From Phellopilus nigrolimitatus (lineage: Eukaryota > Basidiomycota > Agaricomycetes > Hymenochaetales > Hymenochaetaceae), in the NCBI GenBank assembly GCA_021029095.1, contig JAJOHG010000029.1:186001-250000 (forward strand): a stretch of DNA of 64,000 nt, given 5' to 3'. A model generated the notes under the pieces. That model was not told the DNA's origin. It did not search any database and saw only the letters and a program-made list of their open reading frames with translations. Within the stretch, counting starts at the first letter, position 1; every line of letters starts with the position of its first letter. Made by a program: the position numbers and the translations under genes. Positions 22,814-35,700 of this stretch are shown here, piece by piece.

Positions 22814-23559
22814 TTGAGATGTTGAGAATGTGCTGTTCGTGGGAGTGTACTTTGCCGGTGTCGACTGTTCATTCTAGAGAACATTGCTGAAGTTTATAAA
22901 GGTGAAGCCAATAAGGCACGCAGACCGTGTATTGTGTCATTAGACCTTAGTATTGCACCAGAATCTGAGTTATGGAGTAGTTTTAGTATGCGAATGGGTC
23001 CGACAGTAAATGAAGATAGGCACGAGTTCTCCTGCGCACCATACGGTTCAGAAATACGCAAAAGCAGGCTACGGATGACGCACTGCGAGATAAGCAATTC
23101 ATTCCAATAGCGAGACAGATCAAAGGAATTAGTGCGAGTCGACAACGAGGGCTCTGCCGACAAGCCGTGTATGGCGTCGAATGGCGACATATTCTTCGTC
23201 TTCTCATGCTTGAAGTAGTCAGCGAAAGCCAGGAACAGAAATGGGTTATTGCGATCTTCTGAAATCCAGCATTATTTCCTATCGTGATCATTCAACGAAT
23301 TTGTGGCTCGAATGCTGCGTTGTACATGTAATTGGAGAAAGGCCGGTCATCAGATTATGTAATCGGTGGTCTTGCGACAAGAAATTGAAGCAAAAAAGCA
23401 GAAATTCAGACATTTGAACCAAAGGTTGCGAGCCTTAAAGAGAAAACTGCAAGTCATTCTGTTGTACACGCGAGAGATTTTCCATGGGGAGTCGCAAGTT
23501 CAGTTGGTCTGTAATAGTTACACCAAGACAATACCTCATGCAAACCAGAAAGTCACAAA
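22814..23559. other. Intergenic between the dioxygenase promoter and the zinc-finger gene 3' end
   Basis: About 750 bp. Frames here are short and without motifs. It should hold the dioxygenase promoter and the zinc-finger gene terminator. Confidence 0.45.
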
Positions 23560-26500
23560 TTAAATTGCCTGGACGGCGAGCGCCACATTTTCTGCTGTGG
23601 TTTCAGCATGACCATCTATGCCGAGTTCATTTTCCGTCACGTATTCCTCGAAAGGACCGCCCGGACCGGTCTTATCGGCAGCTTCAGTCTTCAGGTGGTC
23701 AGGAACGTCGAAATTCGTAAGCGCATCCTGGGTGGGCCCCGAAGACAAGGATTCTCCGAAAGATGACCCCACATCGACCGCACTTTCGGCTTCCATCGGT
23801 TCAAGAGGAAGTAAATCTAGAGTGCCTGGGGGCAGTGATGCTTCTTTCGTCGTGTCCTCGCCTATCTTAGGCAAGTCGACACTGAAGGACTCGATGATAT
23901 CAGGCTCGCTCTCACCGGATGCATCGCGGTCGGTGAGCGGAGAACCGAACATGGACAACGGGCTGCGTTCAGTGGCAGAAAAAGCAGTGAAAAGAGGGGT
24001 AACAGGAGTCTTCGAGGCCGGGCGCACGCTCGGCAAGCTGCTATTATGCGCAGCACCGGCGCTCAACTTTCGACGTTTCTTTCGAGTGGGTGCCGAGAGC
24101 GAGACGTCATCTTCGCTGTCGTCGTACTGTCGTATCTTGGCAGAAGGCGTGATCAGCCGTCCAGACCTCGACCGGACAATGTCGACCTCAATGGCGCCTT
24201 GTGGATCTTCATCATTTAGAATGAGTTCGTCCTCGCTGAGATGTACGCTGTCAACCGATACGAACGTCCGGTGCAAACCAGCAGTATCGCCGATGTATAG
24301 TCGACGTCGTGTTCCACCAGAAGTCGGTACATCCGACAAGTGTGTTGCGCTATTGCTACTACTAGCCTGACCCACAGGCGCATCAGCACTGTCCATGGCA
24401 AGACAAGTCCGGGTTGTACCCCACATCGAGTGCCAGTCTCCAACGAAAGCCCTGAGCCGTTTCGGATAATGATCCTCGCCTTGCGCACAAATTTCCTCGC
24501 GTCGAAGCTGGACCCACTCTTCAGCTTCCTCACCGATGTTCACTAGCTCTACGTTATGCTCGCAAGCAGCCTTCAATTTCCGACGAGCCTTTTTAGGGGA
24601 AAGGGGCGGGATCTCGGCCGCAAGTCCCTCAGGGACTATGCCCTTCGCTTCAAGCATCTCTTGGAATTCCTTTTCCCTAATATACCTTTCGCCGCGAGCC
24701 TTAGCACATTGGTCGCAGTTGCATTTCCCATAACACTTTGGACAGCGAAAACGTCCTAGCGACTTGAAAACAATATCAGGGTACCTTGTAACGACATGAC
24801 ACAAAAAACGAAAGAGACCGTTAAATGAGCGTATTTGCGAATAAAAAGCGAGTACCTTTTTACAATGCACCTGCGACAATACGTTCCTCTGCATGGTCGC
24901 CTTCCTTTCGGAACATTATTGCATATCATCTTCTCGTAGCTGTCCTCGCGTTTTCTACACTGGTGGCACGTTTTGTTGGGCACTAACTCTGGCAAATTTT
25001 TATTCTTTCGCTTCGATCCGCTCGTTTTGCTACGCGCCATAGTCTTCTTCAATGTCGTATTCGAAGGACCTGCGTATGCGCGAGCCTTCGAGTTGTCGAC
25101 AACGATATAGTCCGATCCATCGTCATCTTGAATTTCTTCAGACGCAGACATTTCTTCTCCGGAGAAAGCTTCGACTACAGTGCTCTTCATAGCATATATT
25201 GCCTTCGTCGAAGCCTTGCGCATCAAGGAAGATGGAGCGGTACGCATCAGAGAGGAAGGCCCCTCACCGAGATCGTCGTCAGCTGTCTCCGCAGGTTGGC
25301 GCGTCGAGAACGGCTGTGCAAGAGGTGACAAACCTTCAGCGCGAACATTAACAGCATCAGCGGTGTTTTTGGAAGAAACAGATTGTATATCTGGGCCGTG
25401 GTTTTCCATTTCGGAAAGCCAGCGTCTCCTGCATTCCGCACAGCTGCATGTCCTTAAGCATTTCGGGCACGTATATGAGCGATTGTACGCGTCAAAGTGC
25501 ACGTCGGGAAACCTTCAGCAACAGCATACAATAGGCGAGCGTCGTCAGAGAAGTCAATTTAGAGGAGAGTTCATGGAGCTCACCTCCGCTCGATACACCT
25601 ACTACAGAAACGGAGCCCGCATGGCAATCCGTTCTTTCGAAAGCCGCTACACGACATCTTCGGATTCTCGCTTCTATACCTGCAGCTGTGGCAAGTTGCA
25701 TTCGTCGGGTCCCGGACGTTCAGGTCCTCATTCGAATCCTCAAACATTTCCTCTTTTATGATGACCTTACGTTTCGCCGTCTGCGGTTTCGAGAATCTCG
25801 ACCCCGACCCACTCGGTCCCGCCTTCTTCGGGCGGCCCGGACCTTTTCTAGCGATCTTGGGAGCGCCTGCCTCATATGTGCCTCCTCCGATAAAAAACTG
25901 CGCGCCAGCGTCGACGGATACCTTGACGCTGACGCGCCCACCGTCCGCGGGGTCGCACTGCACCGTACCGCGACCGATGAACGTGCCGCCTTCCGCGCCT
26001 CTTAGGCGAGTACAACGATAAGCTCGACCCGAAGAGCGCGAGAGCCTCCGGTCCAGTTCTAGCGCACGATGGGGAGGACGTACGGTGATCACGCTGTGTA
26101 GAAGGAGAAATGGAAAAGGCGCGTTTGCGCTTAAGCGGAGCGGACGAGGATCCTGCTCCCGGACCCAAGGAAATGTCGCGATAGCCACCGTCGGGCGAGT
26201 TATCTACGTCCATGTCCGCAAATGGGTCGTCTTGCTGCTCGACGGCCGGTGGTGTGCTGAGAGGTGAGGAGTCCCAGAATGACGGCGACGGTTCTGCCAT
26301 ATCACCACCACCACCTTCTATCGCCTTTGTTCTGTTGTTGATCCTTCCCGTTATATCACTTTCGCCCTCATCCTCGTCATCGTTCTCGTTTATCTCAGAC
26401 TCAAACACGGGCCTGGCCGCCACATCCGCATACGCGTCGGCCATGGAGCAGTACATCTCCTTCGGGAGGTAGAACGGCGGCGCGATGACGCAGTCTAACA

Positions 26501-28781
26501 CCAGGCGCGGCGGGAGATTCAAACACGGCGGCGCGGAAGACGAGCGCGAGGTGGTAGTACGCATGCCAGATGCACTACTCTTCCCAGCATCGGAGAAGCT
26601 GCCGGCGCGATGGGCTGGTCGGACGCCCTGAATAACATTCGAAGATCTGTGTTCTGCGTTCGCATTTGAGCGAGCAGGTGTTGGGCTCTACACAAGAACA
26701 AACTCGTTAGTCACTGCTCGAGCTATAGGCCAGATTCGAGGGAAGAACCCACCTTTAAATCGATATTGCCGTCGACGCTCACCGAGCCAATTTCTGTAAG
26801 CGGGCTCGACGGTACATCAACAATGTCCCCCGACGCAGGAGCATCTTTAATAGTATTTGAGGCGTCCGAAACTTGCGTTACCGGCTTTATGTGCACAGGA
26901 TCCTCGATAAGGTCATCCGGTGCAAAAGATGGGCCTGGGAGATTCGACGAGGCACCGGCAGGCTGATCATTGGGGACTGGTGGACTTACATTGCCGTTCG
27001 GAAGAACGTCTGTAAGCGAGTCAATTGTAAATGCCGAATGATCGAGTGGAGCAGACGTTGAAGAAGGCGGGTTGGCGGAATTAGGATCTACTATACGAAG
27101 AAAAACGGATGCTACAAGCGCCGTATCCTGTGTGCACAATATTAGTCGACCATAAACATACGATGTGAGTATACGGAGATATATCATACCGGCGTATGGA
27201 TTTCCAGCGATGTGTCTCGGAAATTGCCTTGTGATGGAACAGACGTATCCTGTACCGGTTCAAAAATGATCGGGCTCTCCGTCTATGGAAGCAAAAGAAT
27301 AGAGAATGAGAAAAAGCGCGTAGCAGTACTGTATCTAGACAAGAAAGTAGGAAGTATAAATATATGCACCTGCGTGTTTTCGGTATCCTTCGCGATTGAA
27401 TCGACCCTTCCTATACGCTCTTCGACGCTCAGCACGGGGCTCGGTGGTATAGGTATTCCTGCACTTGCTAGAGCAATAGCTCCCGGTTCATCGACGTCCA
27501 TGTCGCAAGTGCCGGCACAGACGACGTTTATCTCTGGGGCTTCCTCGCTTATTTCCATGTCTTCCGGTGGTGCGCCGGCTGCGATTTGTCGGTCTACGCT
27601 CTCCGATTCTTCAGTGGTCGGAACAGCTGGCTTTCCTTCATCCGAAGGTACGAGGCCGTCAGAGTCGCCAGTCTGCGGAGAGTCGATGAATCGATGAGCT
27701 GAGGAAGTATACGAAAACAGCGCTGGTACCGAATCGCAGATTTGCGTTGCAATGTTTAAAGCCTCGTTGTTAACATGCCCTGCTACAGCCTGTATTTCGT
27801 TTGCTTTTTGCGTTCCGTGATTCTATACAATGATATGTGAGTAAAGAGTATTCGAAGTTGTAAAATGAGAAGATGAAGTAAATCTTTTGAAGCCGACGTC
27901 GTATGCACCGGCATGAGCGAAACGCACCTGGACATCGGAATCTTCACGCGTTCCTTCTGAGCTGTCGTTCGTCACATTGTTCACCTCCGCACTCGATGAC
28001 TGCTCTAATTCCGATTCTGGGCCATCGCCGAAGGCCTGCTAATGGCGTTGACTGAGCTTCATTCGCACTCGATTCTGAGTCGGTATTCTGTCACGACCAA
28101 AGGCACAAAACATTCATATGAGACGAGCAGGGAATTTGAAAGGCAAGGGACACCGACCGCTTTCTCCTTTTCGAATACCGCAAGAAGTTCATATAAGCGC
28201 GTGGCATGATCGCTCCGAGTAGTTTCTTGCAGAACTACTTGGCCAGGCTTGAAAAAAATGCAAGCAAAACGAATCGGTTAGCTCTTTCAATTTGAGACTT
28301 TCTGAAATCTAAGCACCAATACGAGATGGTCAAACAACGAACGATGGGGAAAAGGAAGGGTCAAAGAAGATTGGAATCTTCAATTGAACACATTTTGTAC
28401 TCTGGTTGTTCTGACGGACGCATAATTTCAGGCATGAAGATGAAGGGTATACGAAACACGAAATCTAGGTGGATTAAACAGCATGAAAAGTAAAAGCGGA
28501 CCTCCTCATGTCTCTCGACCTGCCCTCTCTCATTCAGCATGTCGTTGCATTCCGCGTCGCTGCCACTTGTCGACTTCGCTGGATGACCATGAGGTGACTG
28601 CGTACCATCCACGCTTTGTGCCACCATCGATGCCTCTCCAAGTGCTGTTAAGCCTCCCTCCTTATTGCTCTCGTTATTTCCGATAATCACGCCGCTCTGA
28701 GGTATTAATTTGCGCGGTGGTGAGCTGTGCACCGACGAATCGCGCACCGAACCGTCCCAGTTCGCGAGTTCTGAGTAGACC
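23560..28781 (-). CDS. Protein with two zf-4CXXC_R1 (CDCA7/R1-type) zinc fingers
   Basis: A large protein, near 1,500 residues, in about a dozen exons. The N-terminal two fifths is acidic and low-complexity (DMDVDEPGAI, SVDGNIDLK). Then come KRKRAFSISPS and two cysteine-rich modules. Module 1 (about 25440-25720): TCHSCRYRS, MSCSGF, PCGLRFCSRCIERR, then YTCPKCLRTCSCAECRRR. Module 2 (about 24700-24990): TCHQCRKRE, MICNNV, PCRGTYCRRCIVKR, then FRCPKCYGKCNCDQCAKARG. This is the zinc-finger domain of monoamine-oxidase A repressor R1 / CDCA7, a nuclear DNA-binding fold. Basic stretches (KKRRK, ARKGPGRPKK) suggest nuclear import. The intron 26078-25995 was chosen because GTACGT..AG restores the frame into the GGTFIGRGT segment. 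Near 28045 two exon frames do not join simply, so that part of the model is unsure. The start is the ATG at 28781; an in-frame ATG at 28831 is also possible. Confidence 0.75.
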
Positions 28782-29418
28782 ATTGTTGCAAGCGAAGGTT
28801 CATGAAACGACGTCGGGACTGAATGAATCAAGTATAGAAAAACATCTCAGGAGATAGAAGAAGGATGGTTACGACGGCAACGACAATGCTCACGTCGGCG
28901 ACGTTGGCGGGACGAATCAGGCGCGACAACGACGCGGCAGACCCGGTCCCGGAATTATCTTTCTTGAGAATAGAACTCGGGACAGAACGTCTTCCCACGA
29001 CTTTTTCTTTGACCTTCTTATCGCCAGATTCAGCTGGTCGATCCGAGAGATTGAAAGTCTATTTCTTGTCTATCTGTCCACTTTACACATTGATTTGCGA
29101 ACCTTCCGGTGTAACTCTTCTCTGCCATTTTTGTCGATGCTCAAAATCTAACAGCTTAAGGCGTGTCTCAGGTCATCACTCCAAGCAGGCCTGAAGATTG
29201 AGTAGACCTACCAAAAACACTCTAGATTGTCCTTAGACCTAGCTAGAATCTAGATCCAGGCGCCGGAAGGAACTTTCACTGCTACATGTATTTTCGAGCT
29301 ACGACCATTTTCTTTTCCTTAAGCGCCTCAGCTCCTAGCAACTTCCTGGCGCTCAACGATTTGATCTCAGTTGTATTGGGAGGAACATCGGGAGCTGGGG
29401 TCTAGAGTGCGAGACTAG

Positions 29419-29840
29419 CCCATCACAATTCTGTGGAACTCGAGTTTGTTGGTAACATGCTCGGCATGATTGGACCCTTATCTCGCCCTTACCTTTGTTG
29501 ATGTAACTGAAGATACCGACAGTACCAACAGCTTTAGAATTGATGACTAATGACCATCTGAGCACATGCGATGAGGATATCGGGGCTCGGCAATTCGGCA
29601 GACTTCAAAATGTGGCCGAAAATGGGTTGAACGATCAACAAGCGCGTCGATTTGAAAGTCCGATGCGCAGTTTCACGGTACGATTTTTTCGAATTATCAA
29701 CACAGTTCCACAGACATCTACACAATTTCACGCCCAAAAAGGACTACGCCAAATCACCAGTCGAGATCAAGTCCAAACCGAGTCAATGGATGACTTTCTG
29801 CCGTGTACCAACAGCTCGAGTTCCACAGAATTGAGATGGG
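29419..29840. mobile_element. 422-bp TIR insertion (MITE-like) in unit A
   Basis: Ends are CCCATCACAATTCTGTGGAA at 29419 and its inverse TTCCACAGAATTGAGATGGG ending at 29840. Similarity continues inward for nearly 40 bp through ACTCGAG and a TTGTTGGTA-like block. Unit B lacks it: there GGGACTAG runs straight into TCGTTATGG at about 33245. That gives a filled site and an empty site, so the element arrived after the duplication or was lost cleanly from B. No coding capacity is seen. The target duplication is unclear; 19 extra bases follow the right end. Confidence 0.75.
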
Positions 29841-30096
29841 TTAATAGTAGTAAATTTTATCGTTATGGAGCAAACTCTGCATCGAGCGGGCCACACGCTC
29901 CTGATGTCCGTCTGTTCGCTTCGGCAGATTCAGCAGTTAAGCGCTTACATATTTCAATCATTACTTCCTGATGCCCTCCCTGATTTTCGTGTCTCGGCAA
30001 TGAAGGAGGATAGATTGCTACATGAATAAATCACTAGCAGAGATCGGATGATGTCTTCTTAAGCGTTCAAAGCAGCCCCGCCTTCGCGCCCCCAAG

Positions 30097-31973
30097 ATGG
30101 CTAACTCGACGTGCGCAGCTGCAGGTCTATCGACGACCTTCTGCGAAGAGTTCGCGACTCTGGAACGCTCCTTTGTAATCATACAAGGGACAAAGTGGAC
30201 TAACAGTAAGTTTTGGTCTTTCCCTGCTTAATTGTTTCCCTGATCTAATTCCTTGCGCGCTCTGAAGTGGCCGCCCTCGCCATGTTTTTATATGATTACA
30301 GTGCGCTGCTTTTCCTATCCATGATTCGAAAACGCGTCGCTGACAGTCGTTTCCTGATAGTCGTCACCTTCGACGAGGAAGTCATGTTGATGTGGGTGAG
30401 TGTCACCTCGGTTTCTGACGGCGGTCAGATATGGATTGACGACGTTGGTTTTAGGGGTCTGCTATGAGCGCGGGAAAGGCTCTTTTCTTTCTGGTCAGTA
30501 CGCGCATTGCTTCCTGACTGATTCTCGGCTTAAATTTACGCACGTTTCTGTTGGTTGTTAGAATCGATACTTTACCCTTGCTACTCTCATGTGAGGTTTA
30601 TGAAGTTATTATTACGTATAGACGACTGAGGTGGTGTTTTCTCGCAGTTTTATAAACGCTGGTCAGCTTTCTTTGTTCCGTCGAATGGTTAGAAGAATGG
30701 GGTGATTGACGAAGGGTCGTCTGCGTTTTAGTTATGTGCCTATCACATATATCCATTGAAGTGAGTGTGGTCCGAGCACCGCACGAACCATTTTCTTACA
30801 TTATATGTTCCCTTTTTAGCTGTAAGTCGACCTCCCGTTTGTCAATGGCCTTGACCTCAATGCTGAGACGTATGCTTCGTCTCAGTTGTTGGTGTACTGT
30901 TCTTCTTTCACTGCCAACTTGATTGACCGAGGGGGGCGTCGCTTAGGTACAGCATGGATCAGGGTGAACTGGATAGCAGGAATTATTGCTACTGCGTTCG
31001 CCGAACGTACGTGTCACCATTCTAATACCGTCTCTCGGGAAGACTCAAATATACACGATGATGATTAGTGACACTCCAGCTTCGACTCTATGCAATGTAC
31101 GACCGGACCCGAGAGATCCTTGTGCTCCTCATTTGGTCGTTTACGACTACAGTGGGTGCCATGCTCGGTATCTCTATAAAACTAATGGAAGCGCAAGGTG
31201 GTGAGTACAAGTACACCTTTCGCGTACAATTTCGCAATAAGCATGTCGACTGTCTGACATATCTTGCATCTGAGAATATTTTGCGCGGGTTGATTTCCCA
31301 GCTGTATCTCTATATTACGGAGACGGTTTTGCCCCAAACACGTGCATACGTAAGACACTTCCGAAGTTATTCAAGATGTTCTGGGTCCCACTGCTCGTGA
31401 ACGAGGCGCTGCTCTTTGGGCTTGCCGTGTACAAGGGCTTCCCGAGCCTGTGGAGGGGACCCCGGACGGGGAACCGTTTGATCCGCTTCCTCGTACGCGA
31501 CTCGGTGCTATTTTTCTTCATGTAAGCCGCACATGTCCTTCGCGCATTTCCTTCCGCTGCTAAAACATTCGCACCTTGCGCATCAGGGTTTTCGCTACCT
31601 TTCTTGCGAATGAGGTTGTATGGTTGATTGGCGGCGTATGTGTCCTCTCCGTTTGCGACAACTACCCGATCTGTCTCGCTGACTCGAGCGCTCTTCTTCA
31701 ACTGGACTACAGCCGCAGTACATCGAAACTCTCATCGGTTTAGCGATTGCGAATGCAAGTATCTGGAGCCAGAGGCTGTTGCTGAACATTCGGATGCAAT
31801 ACATGGGGCACCAGGCAATCATCATCGAGGGAGACTTGCGTGCTATCGACTACTCGGACTCGAGCTTAGAAATGAGCCAATGTAACGACCACGACATTGT
31901 TCTCTCGACTTTCAGGACACTCAATACCCGCAAGTGCGTATACATTAATCTAGATGATGTTATTGAGCACTGA
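30097..31973 (+). CDS. DUF6533 multi-pass membrane protein, copy A
   Basis: About 400 residues over ten or so exons. It begins MANSTCAAAGLSTTF. The DUF6533 signature forms when a 61-bp intron (GTGCGC..TAG) is removed: LYDYIVTFDEEVMLMW, then GKALFFLNRYFTLATL. Later blocks are TAWIRVNWIAGIIATAF, TLQLRLYAMYDRTREILVLL, FWVPLLVNEALLFGLAVYKG, NRLIRFLVRDSVLFFFM, FATFLANEVVWLIGG and SIWSQRLLLNI, ending LDDVIEH. About seven hydrophobic segments fit the multi-spanning membrane fold of this agaricomycete-expanded family. Its function is unknown. All copies here share the intron positions. Copy A shows no stop or frameshift that splicing cannot explain, so it may be functional. Confidence 0.75.
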
Positions 31974-32303
31974 TTCGGAGCTTCGCCTACTCAATAGGCG
32001 GTAAACTGTGTTTGAACAGAGTTTATATGAATTAGTACTATGTGCATGTATAATATCGGTCCCTTATGGTAACGCATGAATGTATTGTAAAGGACGAGCT
32101 TTGAAACAGTTGCGACCTAGGAGGAGTGCCTGAATCAATGCACGTGGATAACGGCCCGGTGAGCCGCGCCAAAGATGATCGGCGGCGCCTACTTTCACAG
32201 CCACTATCGTAATACATAAGTTTCGGACTTAGACGCTTTCAGAAGCGTCACCCTTTGATTACCTCTCAGTGCTCTCACTCACTTCCGGATTCACATTGAC
32301 TCT

Positions 32304-32675
32304 CTACTGCCATGGCCACAAAGCTTCTACACACGAATCTCTCCAGATTCGACCGTTGTTCAAGTATTCTCCAAAGCTAATCAGAGGGCTTGAAAGAGCG
32401 TACGTACCTCGACGACGTCGCGAGTTCGATTGAAAAAAAAAATTGCTCACGCGCCTGTGCGAGTTCCTGAGAGCTTGCTGATCTGGAAGTGTAATATTTC
32501 CAGCACTCACCGCCGTGAGAGATAAGTCACATATATGATTACTCGTGCCGCAGGAGGCAGACTTCAATTCCTCGCTTAAGGCCTTTGTGCAATCAATCGC
32601 GGTGGCCATGCTCCAGATCAGTTGTTGACAAATTTTCTGTCTGGCAGGGGCCCAAATATGTATTGCGCAGAACAT
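32304..32675 (-). other. Unrecognised minus-strand ORF, unit A copy
   Basis: The frame contains FCAIHIWAPARQKICQQLI, then SMATAIDCTKALSEELKSAS and CGTSNH. The same block, better preserved, lies in unit B at 35916-36338. Conservation of the frame between copies hints at a former exon rather than chance. After CGTNNH a GT..AG intron is possible. I recognise no family. Confidence 0.3.
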
Positions 32676-32734
32676 GCCTCAGTAGAGGTTACCATAATAC
32701 ATAACGTCCGCAAACACCGTAATGCAATAGCTGC

Positions 32735-35700
32735 CAGATAGTTGCAAGCGTAGTGGCGGCGTTGACGACGGCAGCGACAATGCTCACATCGGTCCCGGAA
32801 TTATCTTTCTTGAGAATAGAATTCGGAACAGAACGTCTTCCCACGACTTTTTCTTTGACCTTCTTATCGCCAGATTCAGCTGGTCGATCCGAGAGATTGA
32901 AAGTCTATTTCTTGTCTATCTGTCCACTTTATACACCGATTTGCGAACCTTCCGGGTACTTAACTCTTCTCTGCCATTTTTGTCGATGCTCAAAATCTAA
33001 CAGCTTAAGGCATGTCTCAGGTCGCCACTCCAAGCAGGCCTGAAGATTAAGTAGACCTACCAAGAAAACTCTAGATTGTGCTTAGACTTAGCTAGATCCA
33101 GGCGCAGATCCCGAAAGGAACTTTCAACCGTTCTCTTTTCCTTTCAAGCGCCTCAGCTCCCAGCAACTTCCCGATCTTCAGCACTCAACGTATCATCTCG
33201 TGTCTTCAAAGGAACATCGGGAGCTGGGGTCTAGTGCGGGACTAGTCGTTATGGAGTAAACTCTGCATCGAGCGGGCCACACGCTTCTGATGTCCGTCTG
33301 TTCGCTCCGGCAGGAGCAGCTCAGCGCTTACATAATCTTATCATTACTTCCTGATTCGCCCGCACTGATTTTCGTTTCTCGGCAATGAAGAAGGATAAAT
33401 CGCTAAACTAGCAGAGATCGAATGAGGTTCTTAAGCGTTCAAGGCAGCTCCGCAGGGCAGCCCAGCTTTTACCCCTCCCCCTCAAGATGGCCAACTCGAC
33501 GTGCGTAGCTGCAGGTCTATCGCCGGCTTTCTGAGAAGAGTTCGCAACTCTGGAACGCTCCCTTGTAATCATACAGGCGACGAAGTGGACTAACAGTAAG
33601 TTTGGTTTTTCTCTGCTTACCTATTTCCCTGAGCTAATTTCATGCGTACGCTGAAGTGGCCGCCCTCGCCATGTTTTTATATGATTACAGTGCGCTGCTT
33701 TTCCAATCCAAGATTCGAAAACGCGTCGCTGACAGTCGTTTTCTGATAGTCATCACCTTCGACGAGGAAGTCATGTTGGTATGGGTGAGTGTCACCTCGG
33801 ATTATGATAGCGTTCAGATGTAAATCGACGCCGACGTTGGTTTTAGGGGTCTGCTATGAGCGCGGGAAAGGCTCTTTTCTTTCTGGTCAGTACGCGCATT
33901 GCTTCGTGACTGATTCTCGGCTTAAATTTACGCATATTTTGTTTGGTTGTTAGAATCGATATTTTACCCTCGCTACTCTCATGTGAGGATAAAAATGTCA
34001 CCTTTACGTATACACGACTAAAGGGTGTTTTCTTGCAGTTTTATAAACGCTGGTCAGCCTTTTTTGTTCCGTCGAATGGTTAGAAGAACGGGGTGATTAA
34101 TGAAGGGTCGTCTGCGTTTTAGTTCTGACTCTATCACATGCATCCACTGAAGTGAGTATGATCAAAGCGCTACACGAATCATTTTCTTACATCATATATT
34201 CCCTTTTTAGCTGTAAGTCGACCTCCCGTTTGTCAATGACCTTGACCTCGATGCTGAGACGTATGGTCTCAGTTGTTGGTGTACTTTTCTTCTTGCTCTG
34301 CCAAGTAGATTAATCCGAGGGACAACGTTTAGGTACTGCATGGACGAGGACAAACTGGATCGCCGGAACCATTGTCGCTGCCTTTTCCGAAAGTACGTCT
34401 CGCAATTCTCATCCATCTTCGCAGGAAAATCAAACTCGTATGACGGTAAATAGTGACGCTTCAACTCCGGCTCTATGCAATGTATGAACGAACTTGGAAA
34501 ATCCTTGCGCTCCTCGTCTTGTCGTTTGCGAGCACGGTGGGTGCCATGGTCGGTATGTCTATAAAACTAATGGAAGTGAAAGAAAGTGAGTACAAACGCA
34601 ACTTTCGAGTACAATTTCAGTAATAAGCGTGTCGACAGCCTGACATATATTGTGTTTGAGAATATTTTACGAGGGATGATTTCCCAGCCGTATTTCTAAA
34701 TTACGGAGATCTTTCCCGAACCTCGTGCAACCGCACGACACTCCCAGACACATACAAGACATTCTGGAGTCCGCTACTCGTGAATGAGGCGCTGCTTTTC
34801 TCCCTCGCCGTGTACAAGGGCTTTCAAAGTCTGCGTAAAGGAACCCGGACGGGGAACCGTTTGATCCTCTTCCTCGTACGCGATTCGGTACTATTTTTCT
34901 TTATGTAAGCCGCGCCTTTCCTTCTCTCATTTGTTACCGACGCTAAAAAAAATTATCTTGCGCATCAGGGTTTTCACCACCTTTCTCGCGAGTGAAATCG
35001 TGTGGTTGATTGGCGGCGTATGTGTCCTCTCCGTTTGTGAAAACCCACCCGGACTGTCTCGCTGACTCGAGCTCTCTTCTTCAACGAGAATACAGGTGAA
35101 TTATATCGAAATTCTCGTCAGTTTAGCTCTTGCGAATGCAAGTATCTGGAGCCAGAGGCTGCTGCTGAACATTCGGAAGCAATGCATGGGGCACCAGGTA
35201 ATCGAGGGAGACTTGCTCGCTGGCGAATACTCGCACTGGAGCGTAGAAACTAGCCAAGGTAGCGGTCAAGACATTGTTCTCGCGACTTTCAGGACACTCG
35301 ATACCTGCAAGTGCGTATACATTAATCTAGATGATGTTATTGAGCACTGATTCGGAGCTTCGTCTACTCAATAGGAAGTAAATTGTGTTTGAACAGAGTT
35401 TATATGAATCAGTATTATGTACAATGTATAAAATCTGTCTCTTAGTGTATTATAAAGAATCAGCTTGGAAGCAGTTGAGGGAGTGCCTGAATTAATGCAC
35501 GTGGATAACGGCCCGGTGGGGCGCCGAAGATGATCGACAGGCGACTTCACAGCCACTATCGTGAACCACAGTTCACTCACCACCTCTAAAATGGAAGGCA
35601 GTTCCCGTCGGCGTTTTTCACAAAGAAAACGGGGACGTTAATTTTTTATTAGGCTGAGTTTTTGCTTTAGACACATATGATGAACGTATAATATGTACTT

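Larger units (their letters stand above)
28865..32734. repeat. Tandem segmental duplication, unit A
   Basis: Unit A shares sequence with unit B (32735-36262) over its whole length. The shared parts are a 5' flank (28940-29350 with 32785-33190), the DUF6533 gene, its 3' flank with the motif ACGTGGATAACGGCCCGGT, and the minus-strand ORF block at the end. Unit A has an extra 50 bp near 28898-28948 and a 422-bp insertion at 29419-29840. Unit B has about 190 bp extra near 35567-35757. Confidence 0.85.

Noticed and set aside
28865..29194. Plus-strand frame of 109 codons, repeated at 32753-33043
   Set aside because: It is repeated only because the DNA is part of the segmental duplication. The copies differ by indels and the frame has no known domain.
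30267..30467. Reading straight through the DUF6533 signature as one exon
   Set aside because: In copy C the same stretch contains a stop and a 1-bp length difference. Splicing a 59-61 bp intron gives the canonical YDY-x-x-TFDEEV signature in A, C and D.
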